A stretch of 64,000 nt of DNA from Delphinapterus leucas (Eukaryota > Chordata > Mammalia > Artiodactyla > Monodontidae). Made by a program: the position numbers and the translations under genes. Location of the stretch: the NCBI RefSeq assembly GCF_002288925.2, contig NW_022098023.1, forward strand, positions 30,569,088-30,633,087, given 5' to 3'. Position 1 is the first letter of the stretch; every line of letters starts with the position of its first letter. The notes under the pieces are model-generated. The model was not told the DNA's origin and made no database searches. It was given only the letters and a program-made list of their open reading frames with translations. Of this stretch, positions 1 through 11,792 are shown in pieces.

Positions 1-117
1 TTACTCTTCAAATAAATTACAAACTCTTCAGTGTAATAATTAGGGTTACCCTGTGGAGAATATTGGTTACTTCTTCCAGGGGTATACCTTTACTCTAGGC
101 AGCCCGGGCTATGGCTG
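1..117. other. unassigned sequence
   Basis: I recognise no gene or repeat here. It runs into the old antisense L1 that begins near 118. Confidence 0.4.
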
Positions 118-790
118 TTTCTTATTTTTTTAAAAGAAGACTTTATTTCTTACAGCAGTTTTAGATTTCTAATAAAATTGAAGGAAGGTATAGAGATTTC
201 CCACGTACCCTCTGTTGCCACACTATATAGCCTCCACCTTTATCAACATCGCTCACCAGAATGGTACATTTTGTTACCAAAGATAAACCTACATCAGCAC
301 ATCATAATCACTCAAAATCCATAGTTTTACCTTAGGGTTTACTCTTGATGTTATGCATTCTGCGGTTTTGGACAAATATATAATGACATATATCCATCAT
401 TATAATATAATGCAGAGTATTTTTACTGCCCTAAAAATTCTCTGTGCTTTGCCTATTTATCTATTCCCTGTCCCCAGGCAACCACTGATCCTTTTTATTG
501 TCCCCATAGTTTCATCTTTTCCAGAATGTCATTATAGGTAAAAATCATACAATATGGCACATTCTCAGATTGGCTTCTTTCACTTAGTAATATGCATTTA
601 AGTTTCCTGCATGTCTTTTCATGGTTTGACCAATAACGAACTGTCTTGATTACTGTAGGTTTATAGTTAGTCTTGAAGTTGGGTAGTATCAGTCCTCTAG
701 CTTTGCTCTCCTTCAATATTGTGTTGACTATTCTGGGTCTTTTGTGTTACCATATAAACATTAGAATCAGTTTGTTCATATTCATAAAAT
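118..790 (-). mobile_element. old L1 (L1M-type) fragment, antisense, left part
   Basis: Bases 118-640 read as the reverse complement of an old mammalian L1 3'UTR, for example the stretches around gcaaccactgatc and ttggcttctttcacttag. From about 641 the sequence jumps to the antisense of the ORF2 C-terminal region (cttgattactgtag onward), so the copy has an internal deletion or is two fragments. It is cut at 790-799 by the sense L1 that follows and resumes in register at 6697. Family level is secure; the subfamily is not. Confidence 0.75.
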
Positions 791-799
791 AACTTGCTG
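791..799. repeat. target-site duplication, left copy, of L1-A
   Basis: The sequence aacttgctg is repeated at 6471-6479, right after the terminal A-run of L1-A. The two copies bracket the element and define the insertion. A longer imperfect match extends upstream into the A-rich flank. Confidence 0.75.
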
Positions 800-2681
800 G
801 AACGTACAAGATGGAGGAGGAGTAAGATGCGGAGATCACCTTCCGTCCCACAGATACATCAGAAATACATCTACACGTGGAACACCCCCTACAGAACACC
901 TACTGAATGCTGGCAGAAGACCTCAGACCTCCCAAAAGACAAGAAACTCCCCACACACCTGGGTAGGGCAGAAGAAAAAAGAAAAAACAGAGACAAAAGA
1001 ATAGGGATGGGACCTGCACCAGTGGGAGGGAGCTGTGAAGGAGGAAAGGTTTCCACACACTAGAAGCCCCTTCGTGGGCAGAGACTGCAGGTGGCGGACG
1101 GGGGAAGCTTCGGAGCCATGGAGCGGGGTAAGCTTCGGAGCCATGGAGGAGAGCGCAGCAACTGGGGTGCGGAGGGCAAAGCGGGGAGATTCCCGCACAG
1201 AGGATCAGTGCCGACCAGCACTCCCCAGCCCGAGAGGCTTGTCTGCTCACCCGCCGGGGCGGGCGGGGCTGGGAGCTGAGGCTCGGGCTTTGGAGGTCGG
1301 ATCCCAAGGAGAGGACTGGCGGCGTGAACACAGCCTGAAGGGGGCTAGTGCACCACGGCTAGCCGGGAGGGAGTCTGGGAAAAAGTCTGGACCTGCCTAA
1401 GAGGCAAGAGACCATTTTTTCGGGGTGTGAGAGGAGAGGGGATTCCTTCCCCGTCTGCCCAAAGAAGCCAGATGACCGCCTAAATGAGCTCCAGAGACAG
1501 GCGCGAGCCACAGCTCACAGCTCAGACACCAGAGACGGGCATGAAACTCTAACGCTGCTGCCTCTGCCACCGAGAATCCTGTGTGCAAGCGCAGATCACT
1601 ATCCACACACCCCCGGGAGCCTGTGCAGCCCGCCACTGCCAGGGTCCGGTGATCCAGGGAAAACTTCCCCGGGAGAACGCACAGCGCACCTCAGGCTGGT
1701 GCAACGTCACACTGGCCTCTGGCACCGCAGGTTCGCCCCGCATCCGTATCCCTCCCTCCCCCCCGGCCTGAGTGAGCCAGAGCCCCCAAATCAGCTGCTC
1801 CTTTAACCCCGTCCTGTCCGGGCAGAAACAGAACCCTGAGGGCGACCTACACGCAGAGGCTGGGCCAAAACAAAAGCTGAACCCCAGGAGCTGTGCGAAC
1901 AAAGAAGAGAAAGGGAAATCTCTCCCAGCAGCCTCAGGAGCAGCGGATTAAGTCCCCATAATCAAGTTGATGTACCCTGCATCTGTGGAATATCTGAATA
2001 AACAACGAATCATCCCAAATTGAGGCAGTGGACTTTGGGAGCAACTGTAGACTTGGGGTTTGCTGTCTGCAACTGACTTGTTTCTGATTTTTATGTTTAT
2101 TTTAGTATAGTATTTAGCACCTGTTATATTGGTGGATTTGTTTATTGGTTTGCTTGCTCCCTTTTTAAAAAATTATTACTTTTTTATTTTAGTAATTAAA
2201 ATTTTTTTAATAATTAAATTTAAAAAAATTTATTATTTTTTTCGTTCCCTTTTTCTCGCTTTTCTTCTGAGCCGTGTGGCTGACAGGGTCTTGGTGCTCT
2301 GGCCTGGTGTCAGGCCTGAGCCTCTGAGGTGGGAGAGCCAAGTTCAGGACATTGGAACACCAGAAAGCTCCTGGCCCCACGTAATATCAATTGGTGAGAG
2401 CTATCCAGAGATCTCCATCTCAGTGCTAAGACCCAGCTCCACCCAATGGCCAGCAAATTCCAGTGCTGGATGCCTCATGCCAAACAATTAGCAAGACACG
2501 AACACAGCCCCACCCATTGGCAGAGAGGCTGCCTAAAATCATACTAAGTTCACAGACACCCCAAAACACACCACCAGACCTGGCCCTGCCCACCAGAAAG
2601 ATAAGATCCAGCCCCACCCACCAGAACACAGGCACCAGTGCCCTCCACCAGGAAACCTACACAACCCACTGAACCAACCTT

Positions 2682-5600
2682 GGATGGACATATCATCCAA
2701 AATGAAAATATATAAGGAAACACAAGCTTTAAATGACACATTAAACAAGATGGACTAATTGATATTTATAAGATATTTCATCGAGAAACAACAGAATACA
2801 CTTTCTTCTCAAGTGCTCATGGAACATTCTCCAGGATCATATCTTGGGTCACAAATCAAGCCTTGGTAAATTTAAGAAAATTAAAATCATAACATGTATG
2901 TTTTCTGACCACAACACTATGAGACTAGATATCAGTTACAGGGAAAAAAAACTGTAAAAAATACAAACACGTGGAGGCTAAACAATACACTACTAAATAA
3001 CCAAGAGATCACTGAAGAAACCAAAGAGGAAAACAAAAAATACCTAGAAACAAATGACAATGAAAACACGACGACCGAAAACCTATGGGATGCAGCAAAA
3101 ACAGTTCTATGAGGGAAGTATATAGCAATAGAATCCTACCTCAAGAAACAAGAAAAAATCTCAAATAAACAACCTAACATTACACCTAAAGCAATTAGAG
3201 AAGGACACCAACAAAAGAAAACACCCAAAGTTAGCAGAAGGAAAGAAATCATGAAGATCAGATCAGAAATAAATGAAAAAGACATGAAGGAGACAGTAGC
3301 AAAGATCAATAAAACTAAAACCTGGTTCTTTGAGAAGATAAATAAAACTGATAAACCATTAGCCAACCTCATCAAGAAAAAAAAGGAGAAAAATCAAGAG
3401 AATTAGAAATGAAAAAGGAGAAGTAACAACTGGCACTGCAGAAATACATAGGATCATGAGAGATTACTACAAGCAACTATATGCCAATAAAATGGACAAC
3501 CTGGAAGAAATGGACACATTCTTAGAAAAGCACAACCTTCCGAGACTGAACCAGGAAGAAACAGAAAATATAAACAGATCAATCACAAGCACTGAAATTG
3601 AAACTGTGGTTAAAAATCTTCCAACAAACAAAAGCCCAAGACCAGATGGCTTCACAGGCGAATTATATCAAACATTTAGAGAAGAGCTAACACCAATCCT
3701 TCTCAAACTCTTCCAGAATATAGCAGAGGGAGGAATGCTCCCAAACTCATTCTACGAGGCCATCAACACCCTGATACCAAAACCAGACACAGATGTCACA
3801 AAAAAAGAAAACTACAGGCTAATATCACTGATGAACATAGATACAAAAATCTTCAACAAAATACTAGCAAACAGAATCCAACAGCACATTAAAAGGATCA
3901 TACACCATGATCAAGTGGGGTTGATCCCAGGAATGCAAGGATTCTTCAACATGCGCAAATCAATCAATGTGATGTACCATATTAACAAATTGAAGGAGAA
4001 AAACCATATGTTAATCTCAATAGTTGCAGAAAAACGGACAAAATTCAACACCCATTTATGATAAAAACTCTCCAGAAAGTAGTCATAGAGGGAACCTACC
4101 TCAACGTAGTAAAAGCCATATATGACAGAACCACAGCCAACATCGTTCTCATTGGTGAAAAACTGAAAGCATTTCCTCTGTGATCAGGAAGAGGACAAGG
4201 AGGCCCACTCTCACCACTCTTATTCAACATAGTTTTGGAAGTTTTAGCCACAGCAATCAGAGAATAAAAAGAAATTAAAGGAATCCAAATTAGCAAAGAG
4301 AAGTAAAACTGTCACTGTTTGCAGATGACATGATATTACACATAGAGAATCCTAAAGATGCTACCAGAAAACTACTAGAGCTAATCAATGAATTTGGTAA
4401 AGTAGCAGGATGCAAAATTAATACACAGAAATCTCTTGCATTCCTATACACTAATGATGAAAAATCTGAAAGTGAAATTAAAGAAACACTCCCATTTACC
4501 ACTGCAACAAAGAATAAAATACCTAGGAATAAACCTACCTAAGGAGACAAAAGACCTGTATGCAGAAAACTATAAAACACTGATGAAAAAAATTAAAGAC
4601 GATACAAACAGATGGACAGATATACCATGTTCTTGGATTGGAAGAATCAACAATTGTGAAAATGAGTATACTAACTGAAGCAAACTACAGGTTCAATGCA
4701 ATCCCTATCAAACTACCAACGGCATTTTTCACAGAACTAGAGCAAAAAATTTCACAGTTTGTATGGAAACACAAAAGACCCTGAATAACCAAAGCAATCT
4801 TGAGAAAGAAAAACAGAACTGGAAGTATCAGGCTCGCTGACTTCAGACTATATTACAAAGCTGCAGTAATCAAGACAGTATGGTACTGGCACAAAAACAG
4901 AAATATAGATCAATGGAACAGGATAGAAAGCCCAGAGATAAACCCACACACGTATGGTCACCTTATCTTTCATAAAGGAGGCAAGAATATACAATGGAGA
5001 AAAGACAGACTTTTCAATAAGTGGTGCTGGGAAAACTGGACAGCTACAGTGAAATTAGAACACTCCCTAACACCATACACAAAAATAAACTTAAAATGGG
5101 TTAAAGACCTAAATGTAAGGGCAGACACTATAAAACTCTTAGAGGAAAGCATAGGCAGAACACTCTATGACATAAATCACAGCAAGATCCTTTTTGATCA
5201 ACCTCCTAGAGAAAAGGAAATAAAAATAAACAAATGGGACCTAATGAATCTTAAAAGCTTTTTCACCATAAAGGAGACCATAAACAAGATGAAAAGATAA
5301 CCCTCAGAATGGGAGAAAATATTTGCAAGCGAAGCAACTGACAAAGGATTAAACCGCAAAATATACCAGCAGCTCATGCAGCTCAATATCCAAAAAGCAA
5401 ACAGCCCAATCCAAAAATGAGCAAATATTTCTAAATAGACATTTCTCCAAAGAAGATATACAGATTGCCAAGAAACACATGAGAGAATGCTCAACATCAC
5501 TAATCACTAGGGAAATGCAAATCAAAACTATAATGAGGTATCACCTCACACCAGTCAGAATGGCCATCATCAAAAAGTCTACAAACAATAAATGCTGGAG

Positions 5601-6090
5601 AGGGTGTGGAGAAAAGGGAACCCTCTTGCACTGTTGGTGGGAATGTAAATTGATACAGCCACTATGGAGAACAGTATCGAGGTTCCTTAAAAAACTAAAA
5701 ATAGAACTACCATATGATCCAGCAATCCCACTACTGGTCCTACACCCTGAGAAAACCATAATTCAAAAAGAGTCATGTACCACAATGTTCATTGCAGCTC
5801 TATTTACAATAGCCAGGACATGGAAGCTACCTAAGTGTCCGTCGACAGATGAATGGATAAAGAAGATGTGGCACATATATGCAATGGAATATTACTCAGT
5901 CGTACAAAGAAACAAAATTGAGTTATTTGTAGTGAGGTGGATGGACCTAGAGTCTGTCATACAGAGTGAAATAAGTCAGAAAGAGAAAAACAAATACTCT
6001 GTGCTAACATATATATGGAATCTAAAAATAAAACAACAAAATGGTTCTGAAGAACTTAGGGCCAGGATGGGAATAAAGACGCAGATGTAG
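2682..6090 (+). pseudogene. L1-A ORF2 remnant (endonuclease C-end, reverse transcriptase, Cys-rich end)
   Basis: The remnant begins late in the endonuclease domain; the terminal SDHN motif is still readable near 2908. The linker and reverse transcriptase follow: an open piece at 3456-4061 carries the N-terminal RT blocks, and the catalytic FADD is encoded at 4318-4329. The Cys-rich C-terminus ([18 protein letters not shown]) lies in the open piece 5479-6090. Frame changes separate these pieces, for example near 4061, 4300, 4510 and 5300. The missing N-terminus removes the early endonuclease catalytic residues, so no functional protein is possible. Confidence 0.9.
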
Positions 6091-6398
6091 AGAATGGACT
6101 TGAGGTCATGGGGAGGGCGAAGGGTAAGCTGGAATGAAGTGAGAGAGTAGCACTGCCATATATACACTACCGAATATAAAATCGATAGCTAGTGAGAAGC
6201 AGCTGCATTGCACAAGGAGATCAGCTCGGTGCTTTGTGACCACCTAGAGAGGTGGGATAGGGAGGGTGGGACGGAGATGCAAAAGGGAGGGGATATGGGA
6301 CTATATGTATACATATAGCTGATTCATTTTGTTATACAGCGTAAACTAACACAACATTGTAAAGCAGTTATACTCCAGTAAAGATGTTAAGAAAAAAA

Positions 6399-6458
6399 GT
6401 CTCAAAAGAATATAAAAGACCCATAAAATCAATAAATGACTTATTTTTCCCTTTTGTT
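6399..6458 (+). other. candidate 3' transduction carried by L1-A
   Basis: About 60 bases of non-L1 sequence sit between the first A-rich tail (6389-6398) and the second, longer tail (6459-6472). The target duplication follows only the second tail, so these bases arrived with the insertion. This is the known signature of L1 transcription reading past its own weak poly(A) signal. Confidence 0.7.
6431..6436 (+). promoter_or_regulatory. poly(A) signal AATAAA in the transduced segment
   Basis: The hexamer aataaa ends about 22 bases before the second A-tail begins at 6459, which is normal spacing for cleavage and polyadenylation. It explains why the source transcript ended there. Confidence 0.65.
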
Positions 6459-6470
6459 AAAAAAAAAAAA

Positions 6471-6479
6471 AACTTGCTG
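6471..6479. repeat. target-site duplication, right copy, of L1-A
   Basis: Second copy of aacttgctg, directly after the L1-A poly(A) tail. It overlaps the left duplication of the neighbouring SINE, so the SINE landed on the edge of the L1 insertion. Confidence 0.75.
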
Positions 6480-6481
6480 TT

Positions 6482-6687
6482 TTTTTGTTTTTTTTTGCGG
6501 TACACAGCCCTCTCACTGTTGTGGCCTCTCCCGTTGCAGAGCAGAGGCTCCGGACGCGCAGGCTCAGCAGCCATGGCTCACGGGCCTAGCCGCTCCGCGG
6601 TATGTGGGATCCTCCCGGACTGGGGCACAAACCCGTGTCCCCTGCATCGGCAGGCGGACTCTCAACCACTGCGCCACCAGGGAAGCC
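6482..6687 (-). mobile_element. CHR-type SINE (short cetacean form), antisense
   Basis: A T-rich start is followed by the reverse complement of the SINE body, ending ccaccagggaagccc. It is flanked by cttgctgtt at 6473-6481 and 6688-6696. The antisense body contains the tRNA-derived head with its B box (complement of gaacccgtgtc). SINEs of this type are mobilised by L1 proteins. Open frames across it are by-products of the SINE. Confidence 0.9.
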
Positions 6688-6696
6688 CTTGCTGTT

Positions 6697-7262
6697 GTTT
6701 TGACTGGGAGTGAATTGAATCTACAGATCAAGTTTCGAAGAAATGACATTTTGACAGTATTGAGTCTGAGTCATGCAGTCCAGGAACGTGCACTCTCTCT
6801 CCATTTATTTAGTTCTTCTTTGATTTCATTCATGAATTTTATAGCTCCTCATATATATCTTATATGTATTTTGCTTTATTTCTAAGTGTTTCAATTTTTA
6901 GGTGTGAATATAAATGTTATTGTGTTTTAAATGTCAAATTCCACTTGTTCGTTGTTGGTATATAGGAAAGAAATTGACTTTTATAGATTTACCTTGTATC
7001 TTGAAATCTTGCTATAAATGGCTTATTCGTTCCAGGAATTTTTTTGCTGATTCTTTTGGATTTTCTACATAGATGATCATGAAAAGAAGACTGATTCATG
7101 TCTTCCTTTGCAATACGGATACCTTATGTTTTCTAGCCATATTGCATTAGGAAGGAGTTACAGTCGAATGTTCAAGTGGAATGGATGTTGAAAGGGGACA
7201 TTTTGCCTTGTACTTAATCTTAGTGGGAAACCTTTGAGTTATCACCATTAAGTATGAGCTGT
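6697..7262 (-). mobile_element. old L1 (L1M-type) fragment, antisense, right part
   Basis: This continues the interrupted element without loss. The joined flank across the insertion matches antisense ORF2 of old L1s (attgaatctacagatcaag, then ccatttatttagttcttctt). Homology fades near 7262. It encodes nothing intact. Confidence 0.8.
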
Positions 7263-7469
7263 TTCTTATTGACATACCATACTTTTATTAATTTAACATT
7301 TTTAGTTAAATTTAATAGCTCCCTGAATTTGAGACTTTTGTTGCCTTACTCTCTAAGTGTTCAAATCAGAATCATTCCTTAACATCCATAACATCTGTAA
7401 CACTGCTACCTCCTCAGTGAAAACTGTCCTACTGTTTATAATTATATATTATTCCCTTTGAACCTCCGT

Positions 7470-7940
7470 GTGTTGCTTATCTTTTGCTGAACAAATTACC
7501 ACAATCTTGGTGGCCTAAAACAGTAGGCATATACTATCTTACAGTTTCTGTAGATCAGGAGTTCCAGCACAACTTAGCTCATCCTCTGCTTAGGGTCTCA
7601 TAAAGATATTATTAAGGTGTCAGCCTGTGTGAGTTGGGTTCTCATCTAGAGAGTTAACTGGGAATGGATCTGTTTCCAGGCTCCCTTTGTTGGCAGAATT
7701 CATTCCTTGTAGTTGTAGGAATCATGGCAGATTGCTTCTTGAAAGCAGGCAACTGAGAGAGGGGGACTCCAGTAAATGGGGTCTATGCTCTCATGTAATA
7801 ATGCACATCCAGTCAACGTTGCCACTTTCCAGTGGTTAGAAGCAAGCCACAGGTCGTTTCTACTCTCAGGGGGAAGGAATTACACAAAGGCATGAATACC
7901 TTAAGGATCATGGTAGCCTCCTTAGAATGTCTGCCACACT
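7470..7940 (-). mobile_element. ancient LTR-like interspersed repeat
   Basis: The sequence opens with gctgaacaaattaccac and later has cttacagtttctgtag and ggaattacacaaaggc, all familiar from a common old mammalian repeat that I believe is an LTR of the MaLR/ERVL group. The exact family name is uncertain. No coding sequence is present. Confidence 0.5.
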
Positions 7941-9705
7941 CTGTATTATATTTCTGCTTCCCTTATGGTATATTTTATGCCTCTTATATCTTTTAAGAAT
8001 CTGACTTTCTCTTTACTAGATTTTTTAGCCTCATGGTTTCAATAATGGCATAATTATGCTTTATTATGCGTGCACTGTTTTGTGCAAAGTATATGTGGGT
8101 TAAATAAGATATGATTTCAGTTGATAGCTGGATGCTTATATTATTCTGTAGAGTCTATGTTTTTCTCTGTCTCACAGACTGTAAGCTTTTTGAAGGCAAG
8201 AACAATGTTTGTAACTTATTTGGCCTAGCAACTAATTAAGTACAAATCCGCATTTAACATTATACTCTTATCACTAACTGAATAAACCTTTTAGAGCATA
8301 AAATTATTAAGCAATTGAATTTGTAAGATGAATATAATCCTGCCCTCAAGATGACAAGTGTACCACGCCCTGTGAAATGTGTGGTATGAGGGATGCCTTA
8401 ATGTACTTGGTTCTCCAGGAATGTCATGCCTCTGGCGTGAGGGCGTGCTATTTTTCTTCATTCTCTTTTCTTAGCTTTGCATGAAACGTTAGCTATTGTG
8501 GAAAGCTGCCAAACATCTCGAAATAGGGGAAATGGATAAGAGGTTCATTTCTGGGGTGAGGGAGGGTGGTTAGCCATGATGAGAAGGTGATGGAGGAGAA
8601 GTTCTGGGAAGGAAGGATAAGAAAGTAAAACAATCGAAACCTCAGTGAAAAGGTTTTCCAAGGGGTTTTCCTTAGGGTTCTTGTTCTTTGATATCTTAAA
8701 GGTGCTTTATGAAAAAAGACTGCTATTGTCTAAGGAGTTTAAGTGATGTTAAACAGATTCTCCCTGAAGTACATTCTTCAGACTTCTTAATGAGCATCGT
8801 ATTCTTCCAAGAGGAAGATTTAACATGTGACTTCTGAAATTTATTTTTCTTGGAGACTTGCGTGTGTGCGCGTGTAAAACTTAGAGAATTTCTTGATTGG
8901 TTAAAAAAAAAGATAAGTTGAACAAAATAAAAACAAAATGACATCTTGAATGCCGTATTGACTTCAGGGGAGGGAAGAATATTAACTGGAGCTGTGTGGA
9001 TATGGGTGAGTGGATGGGGGAACACTTGTGTGTGTTAAAGAAGGAATAGAGACATTTTTAAGCATCCACGTTTGAATCTTGAGTTTAGATAGCTTGAGCA
9101 AAGCTTTCCCCTTAGCAAATCTGTGCGGAAAAGTCCCACGGTCAATGTAGTGATTTGATCAAGTTTCAACTGAGTCACTTGAAAAAGTATCAAAAAACCA
9201 CATTTTTTTGCCAGTAACTGAATAGGTACTATGCATATGTACCCATATAGAATTAGAAGCTAAACACAGTACCCACCCCAATTTAAGCTACAGGTACTTT
9301 ATCTTGTCATTCTAAAGTTGAATTTCTGTGAATCTGTTCACTAAAAAGGGCATAGGGTTTTCCTGTAATAGTCAAAAATTTGTTTCACTAGGTCCAGAGC
9401 CTGATGTTTTATAAACTTCAGATTGACTGTTTAAAGAAACCCCAACAATACATTTGTTAGAATGTTTACTCTAGAGAATTGTGTTTGTTTTCTTAGATGA
9501 GTAAGCTGTGATTGCCATTGGAGTCTGAATCTGTTCAACTACCTTTGACATTGACTTGCTGAATATAATTTTATTGATCTAGTCATAACTAAGCAACTGA
9601 TAAATGAGATCTGAAAATTCTTTTAAGGTTAAAATGTCATTTAAAAGCATTTCTCTAAGTATAAGTCTATATGAGAAAATATTAAATGTGTTTTTAATGG
9701 AATAA
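7941..9705. other. repeat-poor anonymous DNA
   Basis: I see no convincing gene. A short stretch at about 8175-8290 (cagactgtaagctttttgaaggcaag) resembles the 3' end of a sense L2. The rest has no recognisable repeat; open frames are short and not supported. Confidence 0.45.
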
Positions 9706-9799
9706 TTTCACACACACACACAAAACAACACCACAAAATGCGATTCTTCCTCAGAGGTGACACAGAAGTTCTAAATCTCAAGGAAAGAGATGATGGTGA

Positions 9800-10067
9800 T
9801 ACCCTTAACAGAACAATGAAATAAAGCTGGAATATTTGGTTTGGAGGGAAGGTGGAGGGATAGGGTGATATATTTAGTTTTAGAAATGTTGAACTTGGGG
9901 ATAAGCTGGATTTCAAAGTGACGAAATTCTAATGTCACAGATCTGGGAATCGAACTGTAGGAAAAAGTCTAGGGGACAGAGAGAAACTTTATTTATTATA
10001 GTCAATCCTGGAAACATATCAACAAGCACCGGGTTAAAGGGTCAGAGAGAATCTGTGGAGATCTCAG
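9800..10067 (-). mobile_element. possible L2 remnant, antisense
   Basis: Phrases such as tttagttttagaaatgttgaac resemble the antisense L2 3' region. It is heavily decayed, so the call is tentative. It abuts the L1 insertion at 10068. Confidence 0.35.
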
Positions 10068-10081
10068 TAGAAGAAATATTT

Positions 10082-11308
10082 TTAAAAAATTTATTTTATT
10101 CAGGCATAATTGATTTACAATGTGTTAATTTCTGCTGTACAGCAAAGTGATTCAGTTATACATATATATATACATTCTTTTTCATATTCTTTTTTTTTAA
10201 GTTATTTTATTTTTGGTTGCGTTGGGTCTTCGTTGTTGCATGCAGGCTTTCTCTAGTTGTGGTGAGCGGGAGCTACTCTTTCGTTGCGGTGCGCGGGCTT
10301 CTCGTTGTGGTGGCTTCTCTTGTTGTGGAGCATGGGCTGTAGGAGTGTGGGCTTCAGTAGTTGTGGTGTGAGGGCTCAGTAGTTGTGGCTCGCGGGCTCT
10401 AGAGCGCAGACTCAGTAGTTGTGATGCACGGGCTTAGTTGCTCCGTGGCATGTGGGATCTTCCCAGATCAGGGCTCCAACCCGTTTCCCCTACATTGGCA
10501 GGCAGATTCTTAACCACTGCGCCACCAGGGAATCCCCATATTCTTTTCCATCATGGTTTATCACAGGATACTGAATATAGTTCCCAGTGCTGTACAGTAG
10601 GACCTTGTTGTTTATCCATTCTATATATAATAATTTGCATCTGCTAGTCCCAAACTCCAAATCCAGCCACCTTGGCAACCACAAGTCTGTTCTCTATGTC
10701 TGTGAGTCTGTTTTGTAGAAAGTTCATTTGTGTCATATTTTAGATTCCACATATAAGTGATATCATGGTATTTGTCTTTCTCAATCTGACTTACTTCACC
10801 TAGTATGATAATCTCTAGGTCCATTCATGTTGCTGCAAATGGCATTATTACATTCTTTTTTATGGCTGAATACTACTCCATTTTATATACGTACCTCATC
10901 TTCTTTATGCATTCATCTGTCAGTGGACATTTAGGTTGTTTCCATGTCTTGGCTATTGTGAATAGTGCTGCTATGAACATAGGGGTGCATGTGTCTTTTT
11001 GAATTATAGTTTTGTCTGGATATATGCCCAGGAGTGGGATTGCTGGATCATATGGCAACTCTCTTTTTAGTTTTTTGAGGAACCTTCATATTGTTTTCCA
11101 TAGTGGCTGCAGCAGCTTATATTCCCACCAATAGTGTAGGAGGGTTCCCTTTTCTCCACACCCTTGCCAGCATTTACTGTTTGTAGATTTTTTTTTTGAT
11201 GATGGCCATTCTGACTGATGTGAGGTAGTACCTCGTTGTAGTTTTGATTTGCATTTCTCTAATAACTAGCGATTTTGAGCATCTTTTCGTGTGCCTGTTG
11301 GCCATCAT
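10082..11308 (-). mobile_element. 5'-truncated L1, antisense
   Basis: The reverse complement of the cetartiodactyl L1 3' end starts at about 10082 (gtacagcaaagtgattcag) and continues into antisense C-terminal ORF2, ending near 11308. Direct repeats of tagaagaaatattt at 10068-10081 and 11309-11322 flank it. A SINE splits it at 10194-10536. Confidence 0.85.
10194..10536 (-). mobile_element. CHR-type SINE (long form), antisense, inside L1
   Basis: The sequence reads gttgcgttgggtcttcgttg at the tail side and ends gccaccagggaatcccc. An 11-bp duplication, catattctttt, lies at 10183-10193 and 10537-10547. It is longer than the short form elsewhere in the window and carries repeated tagttgtgg-type units. 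Confidence 0.9.
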
Positions 11309-11689
11309 TAGAAGAAATATTTCAAGTAAGTGGAGGAAGGGAGGCAAATATTGTCAAATACCTAGAGATTCTTAGAAAATTTTTGTAAATGGAAAATCTG
11401 GAAGTCATTTTTTAACTTTTGCTAAAAGAACTGATGAAAAAATTAATGAAATGCTTGTGTGTGTAATGTCGAAGTTTAAAAATACATCTCATGATTTGGT
11501 GACTTAGGAAAAATTCTTTGAAGACCTGAGTAACTAGAACTAACAAATGATTCATATAATATCTCTCTTAAGTGGTAATTCTCAGTAAAATCTCTGACCA
11601 CCCACATTCAGATTAGCAGCACTCTCATTCTCTTCATAACACTTCCATGATATCAACCAAATTATCATTATTGGGGTATTTATTAGTTT

Positions 11690-11792
11690 GTCACTTATTT
11701 GTCTGTCTCCCTGCCTCCACATTTGAATATAAGGTCCATGTAGGGACATCATAGCAGCTCAATAAACATTGTTGAATGAATGAATGAATCTC
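11690..11792 (+). mobile_element. L2 3'-end fragment, sense
   Basis: The end tcaataaacattgttgaatgaatgaatg is characteristic of the L2/MIR 3' terminus. Upstream matching is weak. Confidence 0.55.

Larger units (their letters stand above)
800..6470 (+). mobile_element. L1-A: cetartiodactyl-type LINE-1 with internal deletion
   Basis: The element starts at the usual L1 5' end (caagatggaggagg near 807) and has a GC-rich 5'UTR to about 2262. Two A-rich tails occur, at 6389-6398 and 6459-6472. Near 2681 the segment that lies upstream of ORF1 is joined directly to the late endonuclease part of ORF2. Compared with L1-B (22673 to about 24157), roughly 1.5 kb is missing, including all of ORF1 and the endonuclease N-terminus. 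What remains of ORF2 is broken by frameshifts. The 9-bp target duplication and the insertion into an older L1 make it a retrotransposed copy that cannot encode its own machinery. Confidence 0.9.

Noticed and set aside
900..1331. Minus-strand frame of 143 codons and overlapping plus-strand frames
   Set aside because: They lie in the GC-rich 5'UTR of L1-A, where stop codons are rare by composition. The same region in L1-B gives similar spurious frames.
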